Part shown: positions 1-6,101 of the stretch, piece after piece
How positions within the stretch are numbered: the first letter of the stretch is position 1
How the letters are laid out: each line of letters starts with the position of its first letter
Source of the DNA: an uncultured Coriobacteriales bacterium
GTDB lineage: Bacteria > Actinomycetota > Coriobacteriia > Coriobacteriales > UMGS124
DNA length: 7,021 bases
Assembly (NCBI GenBank): GCA_934662525.1
Contig: CAKUKJ010000117.1
Location: 1 to 7,021 of the forward strand
Direction: 5' to 3'
The notes under the pieces: model-generated
Told to the model about the DNA's origin: nothing
Databases searched by the model: none
Seen by the model: the letters and a program-made list of their open reading frames with translations, nothing else
Position numbers and translations under genes: made by a program

Positions 1-1579
1 CCGTGGCGTACTGGTAGACGTAGTGGTCGTAGTAGAAGTGCGGGATGCGCGCCCACTCCAGGGCGATTTGGTCGTCCACCTCCATCTCGGGCCCGAAGTA
101 GTCTTCGTTGAGCTTGCGGTACAGCGCGCACAGGGCGTCTGCCGTGAGCCCCTCCCCGCGCGCGTTCATGCGGCCGGCCTCAAGCTCGAACTCGGCGAAC
201 ATGCACTGGCGGTAGATGGTGCCCTTGAACTGTTCAAGGTGGTGGTCGAGCAGGTAGGCGCGCTCGGCGTCGCTCGCGGCATGCTCGAGCATGTAGTGCA
301 TGAGCAGGGCCTCGTTGCAGGTGGATGCCACCTCGGCCACGAAGATGGGGTAGTCGGAGTAGCGCGCCGGCTGGTGCGTGCAGCTCAGGTAGGTGTGCAC
401 CGAGTGGCCCATCTCGTGCACGAGGGTGAACACGTCGTCGAGCGTGCCCTGGAAGTTCATGAGGATGACGGGCTGCATGCCAAAGCCCCCGGCCGAGTAG
501 GCGCCGCTGCGCTTGCCGGGGTTCTCGTACACGTCCACCCAGCGGTGGGCGAGGCCATGCCGCACGATGGTGAGGTAGTCGGGCCCCATGGGCTCAAGCG
601 CGGCCAGGATGAGGTCGCAGGCCTGCTCATAGGTGAACTCCATCTCGAAGTCGCGCACCATGGGCACATACACGTCCCAGAAGTGCAGCTCGTCCACGCC
701 GAGCAGGCGCTTGCGCAGGCCCACGTACTTGTGCATGGCGGCCATGTTGCGGCGCACGGCGGCGATGAGGTTCGTGTAGACCTCGGCCGGCACCTCGTTG
801 GCGGCAAGCGCCGCCTCCATGGCCGAGCCGTAGCGGCGCGCGTCGCTGAAGAACTTGAGCGTCTTGACCTGCGAGGCGAGCATGGCGGCGGCAGTGTTTT
901 TGAACTGGCCGTACACGCCGTACAGGCTCTCGTAGGCGCTCTTGCGCAACGCCCGGTCGCAGCTGCGCTCAAGCGGCACGAAGGTGCCGTGCGTCACCGG
1001 GTGCGCCGCGCCCTCGGAGTCCACGGCGTCGGGGAAGGTGAGGTCTGCGTCGCTGAACAGGCTGAACACGTTCTCGGGCTGGCGGGCAAGCTCGCCGGCG
1101 CTTGCAAGCAGCGCCTCCTGCTCGGGGGCCAGCACATGCTCGCGGCGGGCCAGCACGCGCTCGATCGCGCGCCTCCAGCCCTCAAGCGCGGGCTCCGTCG
1201 CAAAGAACCCCTCCACGCGCGCCGGGTCCATTGCGAGCAGCTCGGAATCGAACCACGACGTCGCGGACGACACCTGCACGCACAGCGTGGTCACGCGCGC
1301 GCAAAAGTCCTGATAGCGGGCGATGCGCGTGTCCTCGTCGCTCTTGCGCTCGGCGTAGTTTGCAAGCCGTGCCAGCTCCACCTCGCACTTCTGCCGCTCT
1401 TCCAAGAAGCCCAGCAGCGCCTGCGTGCCCTCGCCCACATGCCCTTTGAACTCGGCCAGGCGCCGGGGCATGTCCTGCGCGGCGTCGAGCGCGGCGAGGA
1501 ACGCCTCGTCGCTTGCGTACATGCTCGACAGGTCCCATGTGTAGCGCTCGGGCACTTGTGCGCGGTCCTTGACTTCCAT
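1..1579 (-). CDS. pepF: Oligoendopeptidase F, M3 family zinc metallopeptidase (3' end off window)
   Basis: A cytoplasmic zinc endopeptidase of the M3B/PepF type, expected to cleave short peptides to support peptide nutrition and turnover. About 526 residues are visible; PepF proteins are usually near 600, so roughly 70-80 C-terminal residues lie beyond position 1. The frame is open to the edge and ends in VYQYAT, a stretch typical of the C-terminal PepF region. The zinc site is intact: HEMGH at residues 388-392 (codons near 404-418), with a third-ligand glutamate 28 residues after the first His in FVAEVAS (about E416). There is no signal peptide. The ATG at 1579 is supported by an in-frame stop (TAG) about 33 nt upstream and a GAAGGGA Shine-Dalgarno about 12 nt before it. 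It is transcribed divergently from the HD-GYP gene. I saw no convincing promoter on this strand. Family call is firm; exact substrates are unknown. Confidence 0.95.
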   Translation of the reverse strand, partial: MEVKDRAQVPERYTWDLSSMYASDEAFLAALDAAQDMPRRLAEFKGHVGEGTQALLGFLEERQKCEVELARLANYAERKSDEDTRIARYQDFCARVTTLCVQVSSATSWFDSELLAMDPARVEGFFATEPALEGWRRAIERVLARREHVLAPEQEALLASAGELARQPENVFSLFSDADLTFPDAVDSEGAAHPVTHGTFVPLERSCDRALRKSAYESLYGVYGQFKNTAAAMLASQVKTLKFFSDARRYGSAMEAALAANEVPAEVYTNLIAAVRRNMAAMHKYVGLRKRLLGVDELHFWDVYVPMVRDFEMEFTYEQACDLILAALEPMGPDYLTIVRHGLAHRWVDVYENPGKRSGAYSAGGFGMQPVILMNFQGTLDDVFTLVHEMGHSVHTYLSCTHQPARYSDYPIFVAEVASTCNEALLMHYMLEHAASDAERAYLLDHHLEQFKGTIYRQCMFAEFELEAGRMNARGEGLTADALCALYRKLNEDYFGPEMEVDDQIALEWARIPHFYYDHYVYQYAT

Positions 1580-1699
1580 TGGCGGTAACCGTCCCTTCAA
1601 AAGGCGCCTCTAGATTCGGTGCTTGCAAAGCAGCGTCTGAGTATGGCACAGGCATCTGTGATTCTTACGAGTATGTACCGTGAAACTCTTGAGATTCCG

Positions 1700-1728
1700 T
1701 CTTCAAGTTAGAAACACGTTACTAAAAT
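1700..1728 (+). promoter_or_regulatory. Candidate promoter for the HD-GYP gene (weak)
   Basis: A -10-like TAAAAT at 1723-1728 (5 of 6 consensus bases) follows a poor -35-like TCTTCA at 1700-1705 with 17 bp between them. It sits about 65 nt before the HD-GYP start codon. The -10 is good but the -35 matches only three positions, so this would be a weak or activator-dependent promoter. It overlaps the palindrome at 1708-1725. Confidence 0.3.
1708..1725. promoter_or_regulatory. Operator-like 18-bp palindrome in the pepF/HD-GYP divergent region
   Basis: The sequence TTAGAAACACGTTACTAA reads as TTAG-n-AAC-nn-GTT-n-CTAA, with seven of nine positions paired symmetrically. It overlaps the candidate -10 and spacer of the HD-GYP promoter and lies in the region shared with divergent pepF. 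Its position and symmetry fit a repressor site bound by a dimeric helix-turn-helix protein. I do not recognise the consensus; it is not a DtxR or Fur box. A second, weaker repeat (CTTGA-N10-TCAAG, 1688-1707) lies just upstream. Confidence 0.4.
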
Positions 1729-1792
1729 ACACACCAAGGATTCTACAAAGCCGCGTGCTCTTGAGCGTGCGTTTGAATGGGAGGAGGAAGCG

Positions 1793-2494
1793 ATGGACGC
1801 CTGCTTGAACATGTGCGCCTCGGCCGAGCTGCTGCACGACCTCGTGCAAGGCATCGTCTCGGCCCTGGAGGCGCGTGACCCGCATACCGCCGAGCATTCG
1901 CTGCGCGTGGGAGACATGGTGGAGCAGACGTGCCTGTCCATGGGGCTTCCGCCTGAGCAGACGATGACCATCCACATGGCCGCGCACGTCCACGACATCG
2001 GCAAGATCGCCATCCCCGATGCCATCCTGCTCAAGAAGAGCCGCCGCACGCCCGAGGAGCACGCGCTCGTGCGCGACCATGCCCGCATGGGCGCGGAGAT
2101 CCTGGGGCGCTGCGCGAGCCTGGAGCCCATCGCCCTCATCGTGCTGCACCACCATGAGCGCTGGGACGGCCCGGGCTACCCCGACGGCATATCCGGCGAG
2201 GACATCCCGCTTGGCTCGCGCATCATCGCCGTGTGCGACTCCATCGATTCCATGCTCGGCAAGCGCCTCTCTTCCAAGCGCAAGACGCAGTGGGAATGCC
2301 GCGAGCAGATCGAGCAGGGGGCAGGCGCCGCATACGACCCTCTCATCGCGCGCTTTGTGGTGGCGCACTGGGATCAGATCGTGGGCCCCATCGACTTCCA
2401 CGACTCGCAGGACTTCGACGCGCTCGAGGCGCTGCCGGGACGCGCCCTGCGCTGCTCGGTGCCCCAGGGCCGCGCCCTCCAGCTGAGCGCCTGA
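1793..2494 (+). CDS. Stand-alone HD-GYP domain phosphodiesterase
   Basis: A 233-residue protein that is essentially one HD-GYP domain, the metal-dependent HD subfamily that hydrolyses cyclic di-GMP or related cyclic dinucleotides. Seen in the sequence: an N-terminal ALEARDPHTAEHSLRV segment (H35), HDIGK at 67-71, a conserved His at 96, HHHERWDG at 119-126, GYP at 128-130 and the late metal-ligand Asp at 149. Ligand spacings match characterised HD-GYP proteins. There is no receiver, PAS, GAF or membrane segment, so any sensing must come from a partner or through regulation of expression. The stretch after D149-S153 reads GKRLSSKRKT where most relatives have RPYR, so part of the substrate or binding loop is altered. 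Residues 195-233 form an extension I cannot assign. The ATG at 1793 has an excellent AGGAGG five bases upstream. No GGDEF gene is nearby. Family call is sure; the cyclic dinucleotide substrate is inference. Confidence 0.92.
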   Translation: MDACLNMCASAELLHDLVQGIVSALEARDPHTAEHSLRVGDMVEQTCLSMGLPPEQTMTIHMAAHVHDIGKIAIPDAILLKKSRRTPEEHALVRDHARMGAEILGRCASLEPIALIVLHHHERWDGPGYPDGISGEDIPLGSRIIAVCDSIDSMLGKRLSSKRKTQWECREQIEQGAGAAYDPLIARFVVAHWDQIVGPIDFHDSQDFDALEALPGRALRCSVPQGRALQLSA

Positions 2495-2512
2495 CGGACG
2501 CGGGGCCTTGCA

Positions 2513-2530
2513 CCCCTGCGCCAAGGGGTT
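2513..2530 (+). terminator. Possible weak terminator after the HD-GYP gene
   Basis: CCCCT (2513-2517) and AGGGG (2524-2528) form a 5-bp stem around a 6-nt loop, about 20 nt after the stop codon, followed by only TT. Stem and tail are both short. It could equally be incidental GC-rich sequence, with termination being Rho-dependent. Confidence 0.25.
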
Positions 2531-2588
2531 CCGACGGAGTTCGACGGAGCACACTGAGATGTATGAACAGGTGCTCATATTGTATAGC

Positions 2589-2621
2589 TTGACATCGAAA
2601 TACGAGTTAAACCCCTATAAT
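2589..2621 (+). promoter_or_regulatory. Candidate promoter of the small-protein/P-type ATPase operon (perfect hexamers, 21-bp spacer)
   Basis: TTGACA at 2589-2594 and TATAAT at 2616-2621 are both perfect sigma-70 hexamers in the only AT-rich stretch of this intergenic region. The spacer is 21 bp, well beyond the usual 16-18. That matters because MerR-family metal regulators act on promoters with over-long (19-20 bp) spacers, but I see no clear MerR-type dyad between the hexamers. TATAAT may instead work with a non-consensus -35 closer in. Initiation from it would give a leader of about 165 nt before the ATG at 2793. Confidence 0.55.
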
Positions 2622-2690
2622 TCGAACTTATTGTGGATAGAATCGAGTCACCATTCACAAACAGCATAATCCGGGTTTATTACTGTCTCG

Positions 2691-2709
2691 TGCATGTCAA
2701 ACACATGCA
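2691..2709. promoter_or_regulatory. Perfect 7-bp inverted repeat in the metal-ATPase operon leader
   Basis: TGCATGT (2691-2697) and ACATGCA (2703-2709) flank a 5-nt CAAAC centre. It lies downstream of the candidate promoter and about 84 nt before the first gene. It can be a DNA operator for a dimeric repressor, where a roadblock position would suit a metal sensor, or an RNA hairpin in the leader. It does not match the CopY, Fur or DtxR boxes I know. Confidence 0.45.
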
Positions 2710-2714
2710 AACAT

Positions 2715-2729
2715 CGCGTCATAGACGCG
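2715..2729 (+). promoter_or_regulatory. Second leader hairpin, 6-bp perfect stem
   Basis: CGCGTC (2715-2720), ATA loop, GACGCG (2724-2729). It starts 5 nt after the preceding inverted repeat, so the two would form adjacent stem-loops in the transcript. No U-tract follows, so it is not a terminator. It may be part of a structured 5' leader. Confidence 0.35.
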
Positions 2730-2792
2730 CAAAGCCTTGTCAGACGACGTCCAAAAAGGGCGTTGCAAACCTAGAAGAGGAAGGAATCCATC

Positions 2793-3056
2793 ATGGCATT
2801 CGACAAGATCAAGGCATGGGGCTCCAAGCATCACAACGGCCTGCTCGTCGCGGGCGGCTTCGCCCTGGGCACCGCCGGCGTCAAGGCCATTACCTCCGAG
2901 ACCGCCAAGAAGGGCTACGTCAAGGTTGTCGCCTCCGGCATGCGCGCCAAGAACGCCTACCTCGACGTGTGCGAGCAGGCCAAGGCCCAGGTCGACGACA
3001 TCGTGGCCGAGGCCAACTACATCACCTCCGACGACGCCGCCAAGGCCAACGCCTAA
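2793..3056 (+). CDS. Small membrane protein (DUF6110-like) partner of the metal P-type ATPase
   Basis: An 87-residue protein resembling the DUF6110 family as I recall it: small proteins encoded beside heavy-metal P-type ATPases in Firmicutes and Coriobacteriia. It has a short basic N-terminus with a His pair (13-14), one glycine-rich hydrophobic segment at about 16-33 (Gly at 16, 21, 22, 26, 29; zipper-like spacing), then an amphipathic, probably helical region at about 36-74 and a short tail ending in SDDAAKANA. There is one cysteine (C60). The plan parallels mycobacterial PacL proteins (DUF1490), which stabilise CtpC, but the Asp/His metal-binding tail of PacL1 is missing. The ATG at 2793 has AGAGGAAGGA about 7 nt upstream. 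The ATPase starts 18 bp after its stop, so the two are almost certainly co-transcribed. A role as assembly or scaffold subunit is inferred from context and the PacL parallel. Confidence 0.8.
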   Translation: MAFDKIKAWGSKHHNGLLVAGGFALGTAGVKAITSETAKKGYVKVVASGMRAKNAYLDVCEQAKAQVDDIVAEANYITSDDAAKANA

Positions 3057-3074
3057 GCAGCAAGGGGAAGACCT

Positions 3075-5216
3075 ATGGACTTCGCACCTGTCAAAGAGCT
3101 GCCGGGGCGCGTGCGCGTCAAGCTGCGCGGCCCGGTTCCCGAGGGTGACGTTGCCGCCCTCGCGCAGGTGGTTCGGGCTTGTCCGGACGTGACGAAGGCG
3201 ACCGTCTACCCGCGCAACGGCGAGATTGCGATTTGCTACGCGGCAGGGGAGGGCGCCAAGCAGCGCGTCTTCTCCCACCTCGTGGGCATCAAGGCGGCCG
3301 ACGTCGAGGCGGCCCGTGACGTCGTCGAGTTCGACACCGGGTCGCAGACGCGCGCCCTCGTACAGGACATCCTGTGGCTCGTGGGCTCGCACTACGCCCG
3401 CCGTTGGTTTTTGCCCGCGCCCCTGCGCACCGCCTGGACCGTTTGGAGCTACCGCAAGTTCCTCGCCGAGGCCGTCCGTTCGCTTGCATCCGGCAAGCTC
3501 GACGTGCCTGTGCTCGACGCCGCAGCCATCGGCATGGCGTTCATCTGCAAGGATCCCAAGACCGCCTCGTCCACGATGTTCCTGCTGAACCTCGGCGAGA
3601 CGCTTGAGGAGTACACGCGCGCCCGCTCCCAGGGCGAGCTCATCCGCTCGCTGCTCGAGGCCCCCGAGACCGCCCGGCGCATCGAAGGCGAGCGCGAGGT
3701 CGCGGTTCCCACCACCTCGCTTGCCGAGGGCGACCTCATCGTCATCCGCACGGGCATGCCCGTCAGCGTCGACGGCACGGTGGAGCGCGGAACGGCCATG
3801 GTCAACCAGGCTGCGCTTACCGGCGAGCCGCTGGCCGTGGAACGCACGGTGGGCGACGACGTGTTCGCCGGCACGGCCGTGGAAGACGGCGAGATCTTCG
3901 TGCGCGTGCATGCCGGCACGGGCAAGACGCGCCTGCGCTCCATCGTGAGCCTCGTGGAGCAGTCCGAGAGCCTCAAGGCCGGCGTGCAGACGCGTCGCGA
4001 GGCGCTTGCCAACAAGATCGTCCCGTGGAACTTCCTGCTTGCGGGCATCGTGGCCATCACCACGAAGAGCCTGGTGAAGACCGCCGCCTCCATGATGGTC
4101 GATTACTCGTGCGCCCTCAAGCTCACGGGCTCCATCGCGGTGCTGTCGGCCATGAACCAAAGCGTGCGCGAGGGCTTCATGGTGAAGGGCTCCAAGCACT
4201 TCGAGGCCGTGGCCAACGCCGACACCATCGTGTTCGACAAGACGGGCACGCTCACCAACGCCGAGCCCAAGGTCGCGGGCGTGCTTGCCTTCGACGGCTG
4301 GAACGAGACGGAGGTGCTGCGCTTCTCGGCTTGCCTGGAGGAGCACTTCCCCCATCCGGTGGCCCGTGCCGTCGTCAACGCCGCCGCCGAGCAGCAGCTG
4401 CAGCATCGCGAGCGCCATGCCGAGGTCGAGTATATCGTGGCCCACGGCATCGCAAGCTCGCTCGACGGCAAGCGCTGCGTCATCGGCAGCGAGCACTTCG
4501 TGGTGGAGGACGAGGGCGTCGTGATCGACGACGCCATGCGCGCCCGCATCAACGAGGCGTTCGGCTCCATCTCCTCGCTCTACCTGGCGGTGGATGGGCA
4601 GCTTGTCGGCGTCATCGGCATCCACGACCCCATCAAGCCCGGCGTGCCTGAGGCTGTGGCGCAGCTTCGCCGCCTCGGTTTCAAGCACATCGTCATGCTC
4701 ACGGGCGACAACGAGCGCGCGGCCGCCCCTGTGGCAGCCGAGGCCGGCATCACCGAGTTCTGCGCGAACATGCTGCCTGAGCAGAAGCATTCCTACGTGG
4801 AGCGCCTGAAGGCCGAGGGGCGCCGCGTGGTGATGGTGGGCGACGGCGTCAACGACTCCCCGGCCCTGTCTCTTGCAGACGTGGGTGTCGCGATGGGTAA
4901 CGGCACCGCCATCGCCAAGGAGGTCGCCGACATCACGCTCACCCAGGGCGACCTGTGGAGCATCGTGCGTCTGCGTCAGCTGTCGTGCGACCTCATGCAG
5001 CGCATGGACCTGCAGTTCCGCGAGGTCATGGTGTTCAACTCGGCGCTCCTTGCCCTTGGCATCGCCGGAATCATCCTGCCCGCCACGTCGGGCCTGCTCC
5101 ACAACGGCTCCACCATCCTGTTCTCCGTGCAATCCGCGCGCACCTATCACCTGGACGCGCATGAGGACGTCGTGCCTGCGCAGGACGTCGTCGTCTCGTC
5201 GGCTCAGGAGGGCTAG
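3075..5216 (+). CDS. Heavy-metal-transporting P1B-type ATPase with atypical Tyr-Ser-Cys metal motif
   Basis: A 713-residue inner-membrane ATP-driven metal exporter. In order: an N-terminal HMA-like domain (about 1-65, opening with LPGRVRV) with no CxxC; membrane segments at about 105-175, including the LDVPVLDAAA helix; an actuator domain (about 200-310) with TGEP at 249-252 instead of TGES; a membrane pair at about 316-362 with DYSCALKL, so Y344-S345-C346 stands where CPC is expected; the phosphorylation motif DKTGTLT with D388; the P1B nucleotide-domain HP pair (H427-P428); TGDN at 543-546; GDGVNDSP from 589; and two C-terminal membrane segments (about 655-700) with a short acidic tail. All catalytic motifs are present, so it should be active. 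Its overall sequence resembles the CtpC-like lineage common in gut Firmicutes and Actinobacteria, so Zn, Mn or Cd are possible substrates, but none can be fixed from motifs. AAGGGGAAG lies 4 nt before the ATG, and the terminator at 5272 ends the operon. Confidence 0.93.
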   Translation: MDFAPVKELPGRVRVKLRGPVPEGDVAALAQVVRACPDVTKATVYPRNGEIAICYAAGEGAKQRVFSHLVGIKAADVEAARDVVEFDTGSQTRALVQDILWLVGSHYARRWFLPAPLRTAWTVWSYRKFLAEAVRSLASGKLDVPVLDAAAIGMAFICKDPKTASSTMFLLNLGETLEEYTRARSQGELIRSLLEAPETARRIEGEREVAVPTTSLAEGDLIVIRTGMPVSVDGTVERGTAMVNQAALTGEPLAVERTVGDDVFAGTAVEDGEIFVRVHAGTGKTRLRSIVSLVEQSESLKAGVQTRREALANKIVPWNFLLAGIVAITTKSLVKTAASMMVDYSCALKLTGSIAVLSAMNQSVREGFMVKGSKHFEAVANADTIVFDKTGTLTNAEPKVAGVLAFDGWNETEVLRFSACLEEHFPHPVARAVVNAAAEQQLQHRERHAEVEYIVAHGIASSLDGKRCVIGSEHFVVEDEGVVIDDAMRARINEAFGSISSLYLAVDGQLVGVIGIHDPIKPGVPEAVAQLRRLGFKHIVMLTGDNERAAAPVAAEAGITEFCANMLPEQKHSYVERLKAEGRRVVMVGDGVNDSPALSLADVGVAMGNGTAIAKEVADITLTQGDLWSIVRLRQLSCDLMQRMDLQFREVMVFNSALLALGIAGIILPATSGLLHNGSTILFSVQSARTYHLDAHEDVVPAQDVVVSSAQEG

Positions 5217-5271
5217 GTTTACCTGCTCGACACAGGTTGTTGAGCGTGCATCCACATAGCCGTGCCATCAT

Positions 5272-5332
5272 GGGCGCTGCATCCGCTGAAAGGGCCTTAA
5301 AGGTCATAGCAGGCAGGTGCAGCGCCCTTTTT
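5272..5332 (+). terminator. Intrinsic terminator of the P-type ATPase operon
   Basis: GGGCGCTGCA (5272-5281) pairs perfectly with TGCAGCGCCC (5318-5327) and is followed by TTTTT (5328-5332). The 36-nt loop is unusually long and holds a smaller hairpin (CCT and AGG arms with neighbours, about 5293-5305). Ten perfect GC-rich pairs plus a U-tract 56 nt after the ATPase stop make this a convincing Rho-independent terminator on the plus strand. Confidence 0.75.
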
Positions 5333-5336
5333 GTCG

Positions 5337-5365
5337 TTGTGCGGCGTGCCGCGCGGGGGTATAAA
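5337..5365 (+). promoter_or_regulatory. Candidate promoter of the lipoprotein gene
   Basis: TATAAA (5360-5365) is preceded at exactly 17 bp by TTGTGC (5337-5342), which keeps the TTG core of the -35. It lies just after the upstream terminator and about 42 nt before the lipoprotein start. The spacer begins with a perfect palindrome, GCGGC-GT-GCCGC (5341-5352), overlapping the -35, which could be an operator. Confidence 0.5.
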
Positions 5366-5406
5366 AAGAAACCAGGGCCAAAGCGCGGGAAGGGGATGCA
5401 GCACAT

Positions 5407-6078
5407 ATGATGGGTCGCACAACGTTCACGGTGGTGGCGACGCTTGCGTTGGCAAGCTGCCTGGCGGCAATTCCTTTGCTGGGTTGCCAGGACACGGGAG
5501 GCGCCTCGCAGGCCGATGCTTCCAAGGCCTCCACGCAGATGTCGGCCGATTCCCAACCTTCCAGCGCTTCGGCCGCAGGCGACGACCCCGCCCAGGACAG
5601 CGCCCCCACTTTGCAGACCGCGACGAGCAGCGTCACCATCCCCGTTGACTTCTTCGAGATTCTGGGCATTTCCGAGCATGGCCGCGAGAAGTTCCTTGAG
5701 AACATGGGGGCCACCGACATCACGGCCCAAGAAGACGGGTCATACGTCGTGAACCTCTCCAGCGCCGACTTCGACGCCTTTGCCGCCCATGCCTACCAGG
5801 CAATTCAGGACAAGATCAAGTCGAGCACCACAGACGGCACCTATACCGACGTTGTGTCCGTCGATTACGACGAGACGTTCGCCACCGTCGTCGTGGTGCT
5901 TTCCTCCAAGGCCATCCCCGAACAAGACGCGGGGCTGGCGGCCAGTCTGGGGCATGCCGCCAACGTCTACCAGCAGATTGCGAACCTGCCGGTAGACTGC
6001 GACGTCATCGTCATGAACCCCGACGGCGACCAGCTCTTCGAGTCCGCCTATCCCGAGACGAGCACGACTGCGGAGTAG
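5407..6078 (+). CDS. Predicted secreted lipoprotein of unknown function
   Basis: A 223-residue protein with a lipoprotein signal peptide: an Arg at position 4, a hydrophobic stretch at about 7-25 and the lipobox LLGC with the lipidated cysteine at C27. Residues 28-75 are a low-complexity Ser/Ala/Asp/Gln linker, the usual tether between membrane anchor and folded domain. The domain at about 76-215 begins VTIPVDFFEILG and alternates probable helices and strands, ending near NPDGDQLFESAYPE. I do not recognise the domain and assign no function. Two adjacent ATGs (5407, 5410) are possible starts; GGGAAGGGG about 11 nt upstream slightly favours the first. Apart from the lipobox Cys and C18 in the signal, the only other cysteine is in PVDCDV (about C200), so disulfides are unlikely. 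It appears to have its own promoter and to end at the hairpin at 6102-6141, so it is probably monocistronic. Confidence 0.85.
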   Translation: MMGRTTFTVVATLALASCLAAIPLLGCQDTGGASQADASKASTQMSADSQPSSASAAGDDPAQDSAPTLQTATSSVTIPVDFFEILGISEHGREKFLENMGATDITAQEDGSYVVNLSSADFDAFAAHAYQAIQDKIKSSTTDGTYTDVVSVDYDETFATVVVVLSSKAIPEQDAGLAASLGHAANVYQQIANLPVDCDVIVMNPDGDQLFESAYPETSTTAE

Positions 6079-6101
6079 CATGGCCCTCTGGCGTCCCAAA
6101 C

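Noticed and set aside
23..1588. A 521-codon plus-strand open frame opposite pepF
   Set aside because: The minus-strand frame contains HEMGH and the full PepF pattern; the plus-strand translation is low-complexity antisense with no recognisable domain.
2529..2551. Short direct repeat (TTCCGACGGAG then TTCGACGGAG) after the HD-GYP gene
   Set aside because: Two imperfect copies of about ten bases only; not an array and not near a recognised attachment site or origin.
1703..2578. A 291-codon minus-strand frame opposite the HD-GYP gene
   Set aside because: The plus strand carries intact HD and GYP motifs and a strong ribosome binding site; the antisense frame has neither motifs nor a convincing start.
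2615..2643. Second possible -10 (TAGAAT, 2638-2643) downstream of TATAAT
   Set aside because: No acceptable -35 at 16-18 bp; the upstream TATAAT is better.
2495..2792. Possible riboswitch or CRISPR-like repeats in the pre-operon region
   Set aside because: The two inverted repeats differ in sequence and no conserved riboswitch core is visible, so only the hairpins are reported.
2633..3148. A plus-strand frame starting in the intergenic region and running through the small gene
   Set aside because: It overlaps the DUF6110-like gene in another frame, has no ribosome binding site and encodes an Arg-rich sequence without a family.
2697..5255. An open frame of about 850 codons on the minus strand opposite the small gene and the ATPase
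   Set aside because: It is antisense to two genes with clear family motifs; the translation is rich in His, Arg, Gly and Val without domains, as expected from the complement of GC-rich coding sequence.
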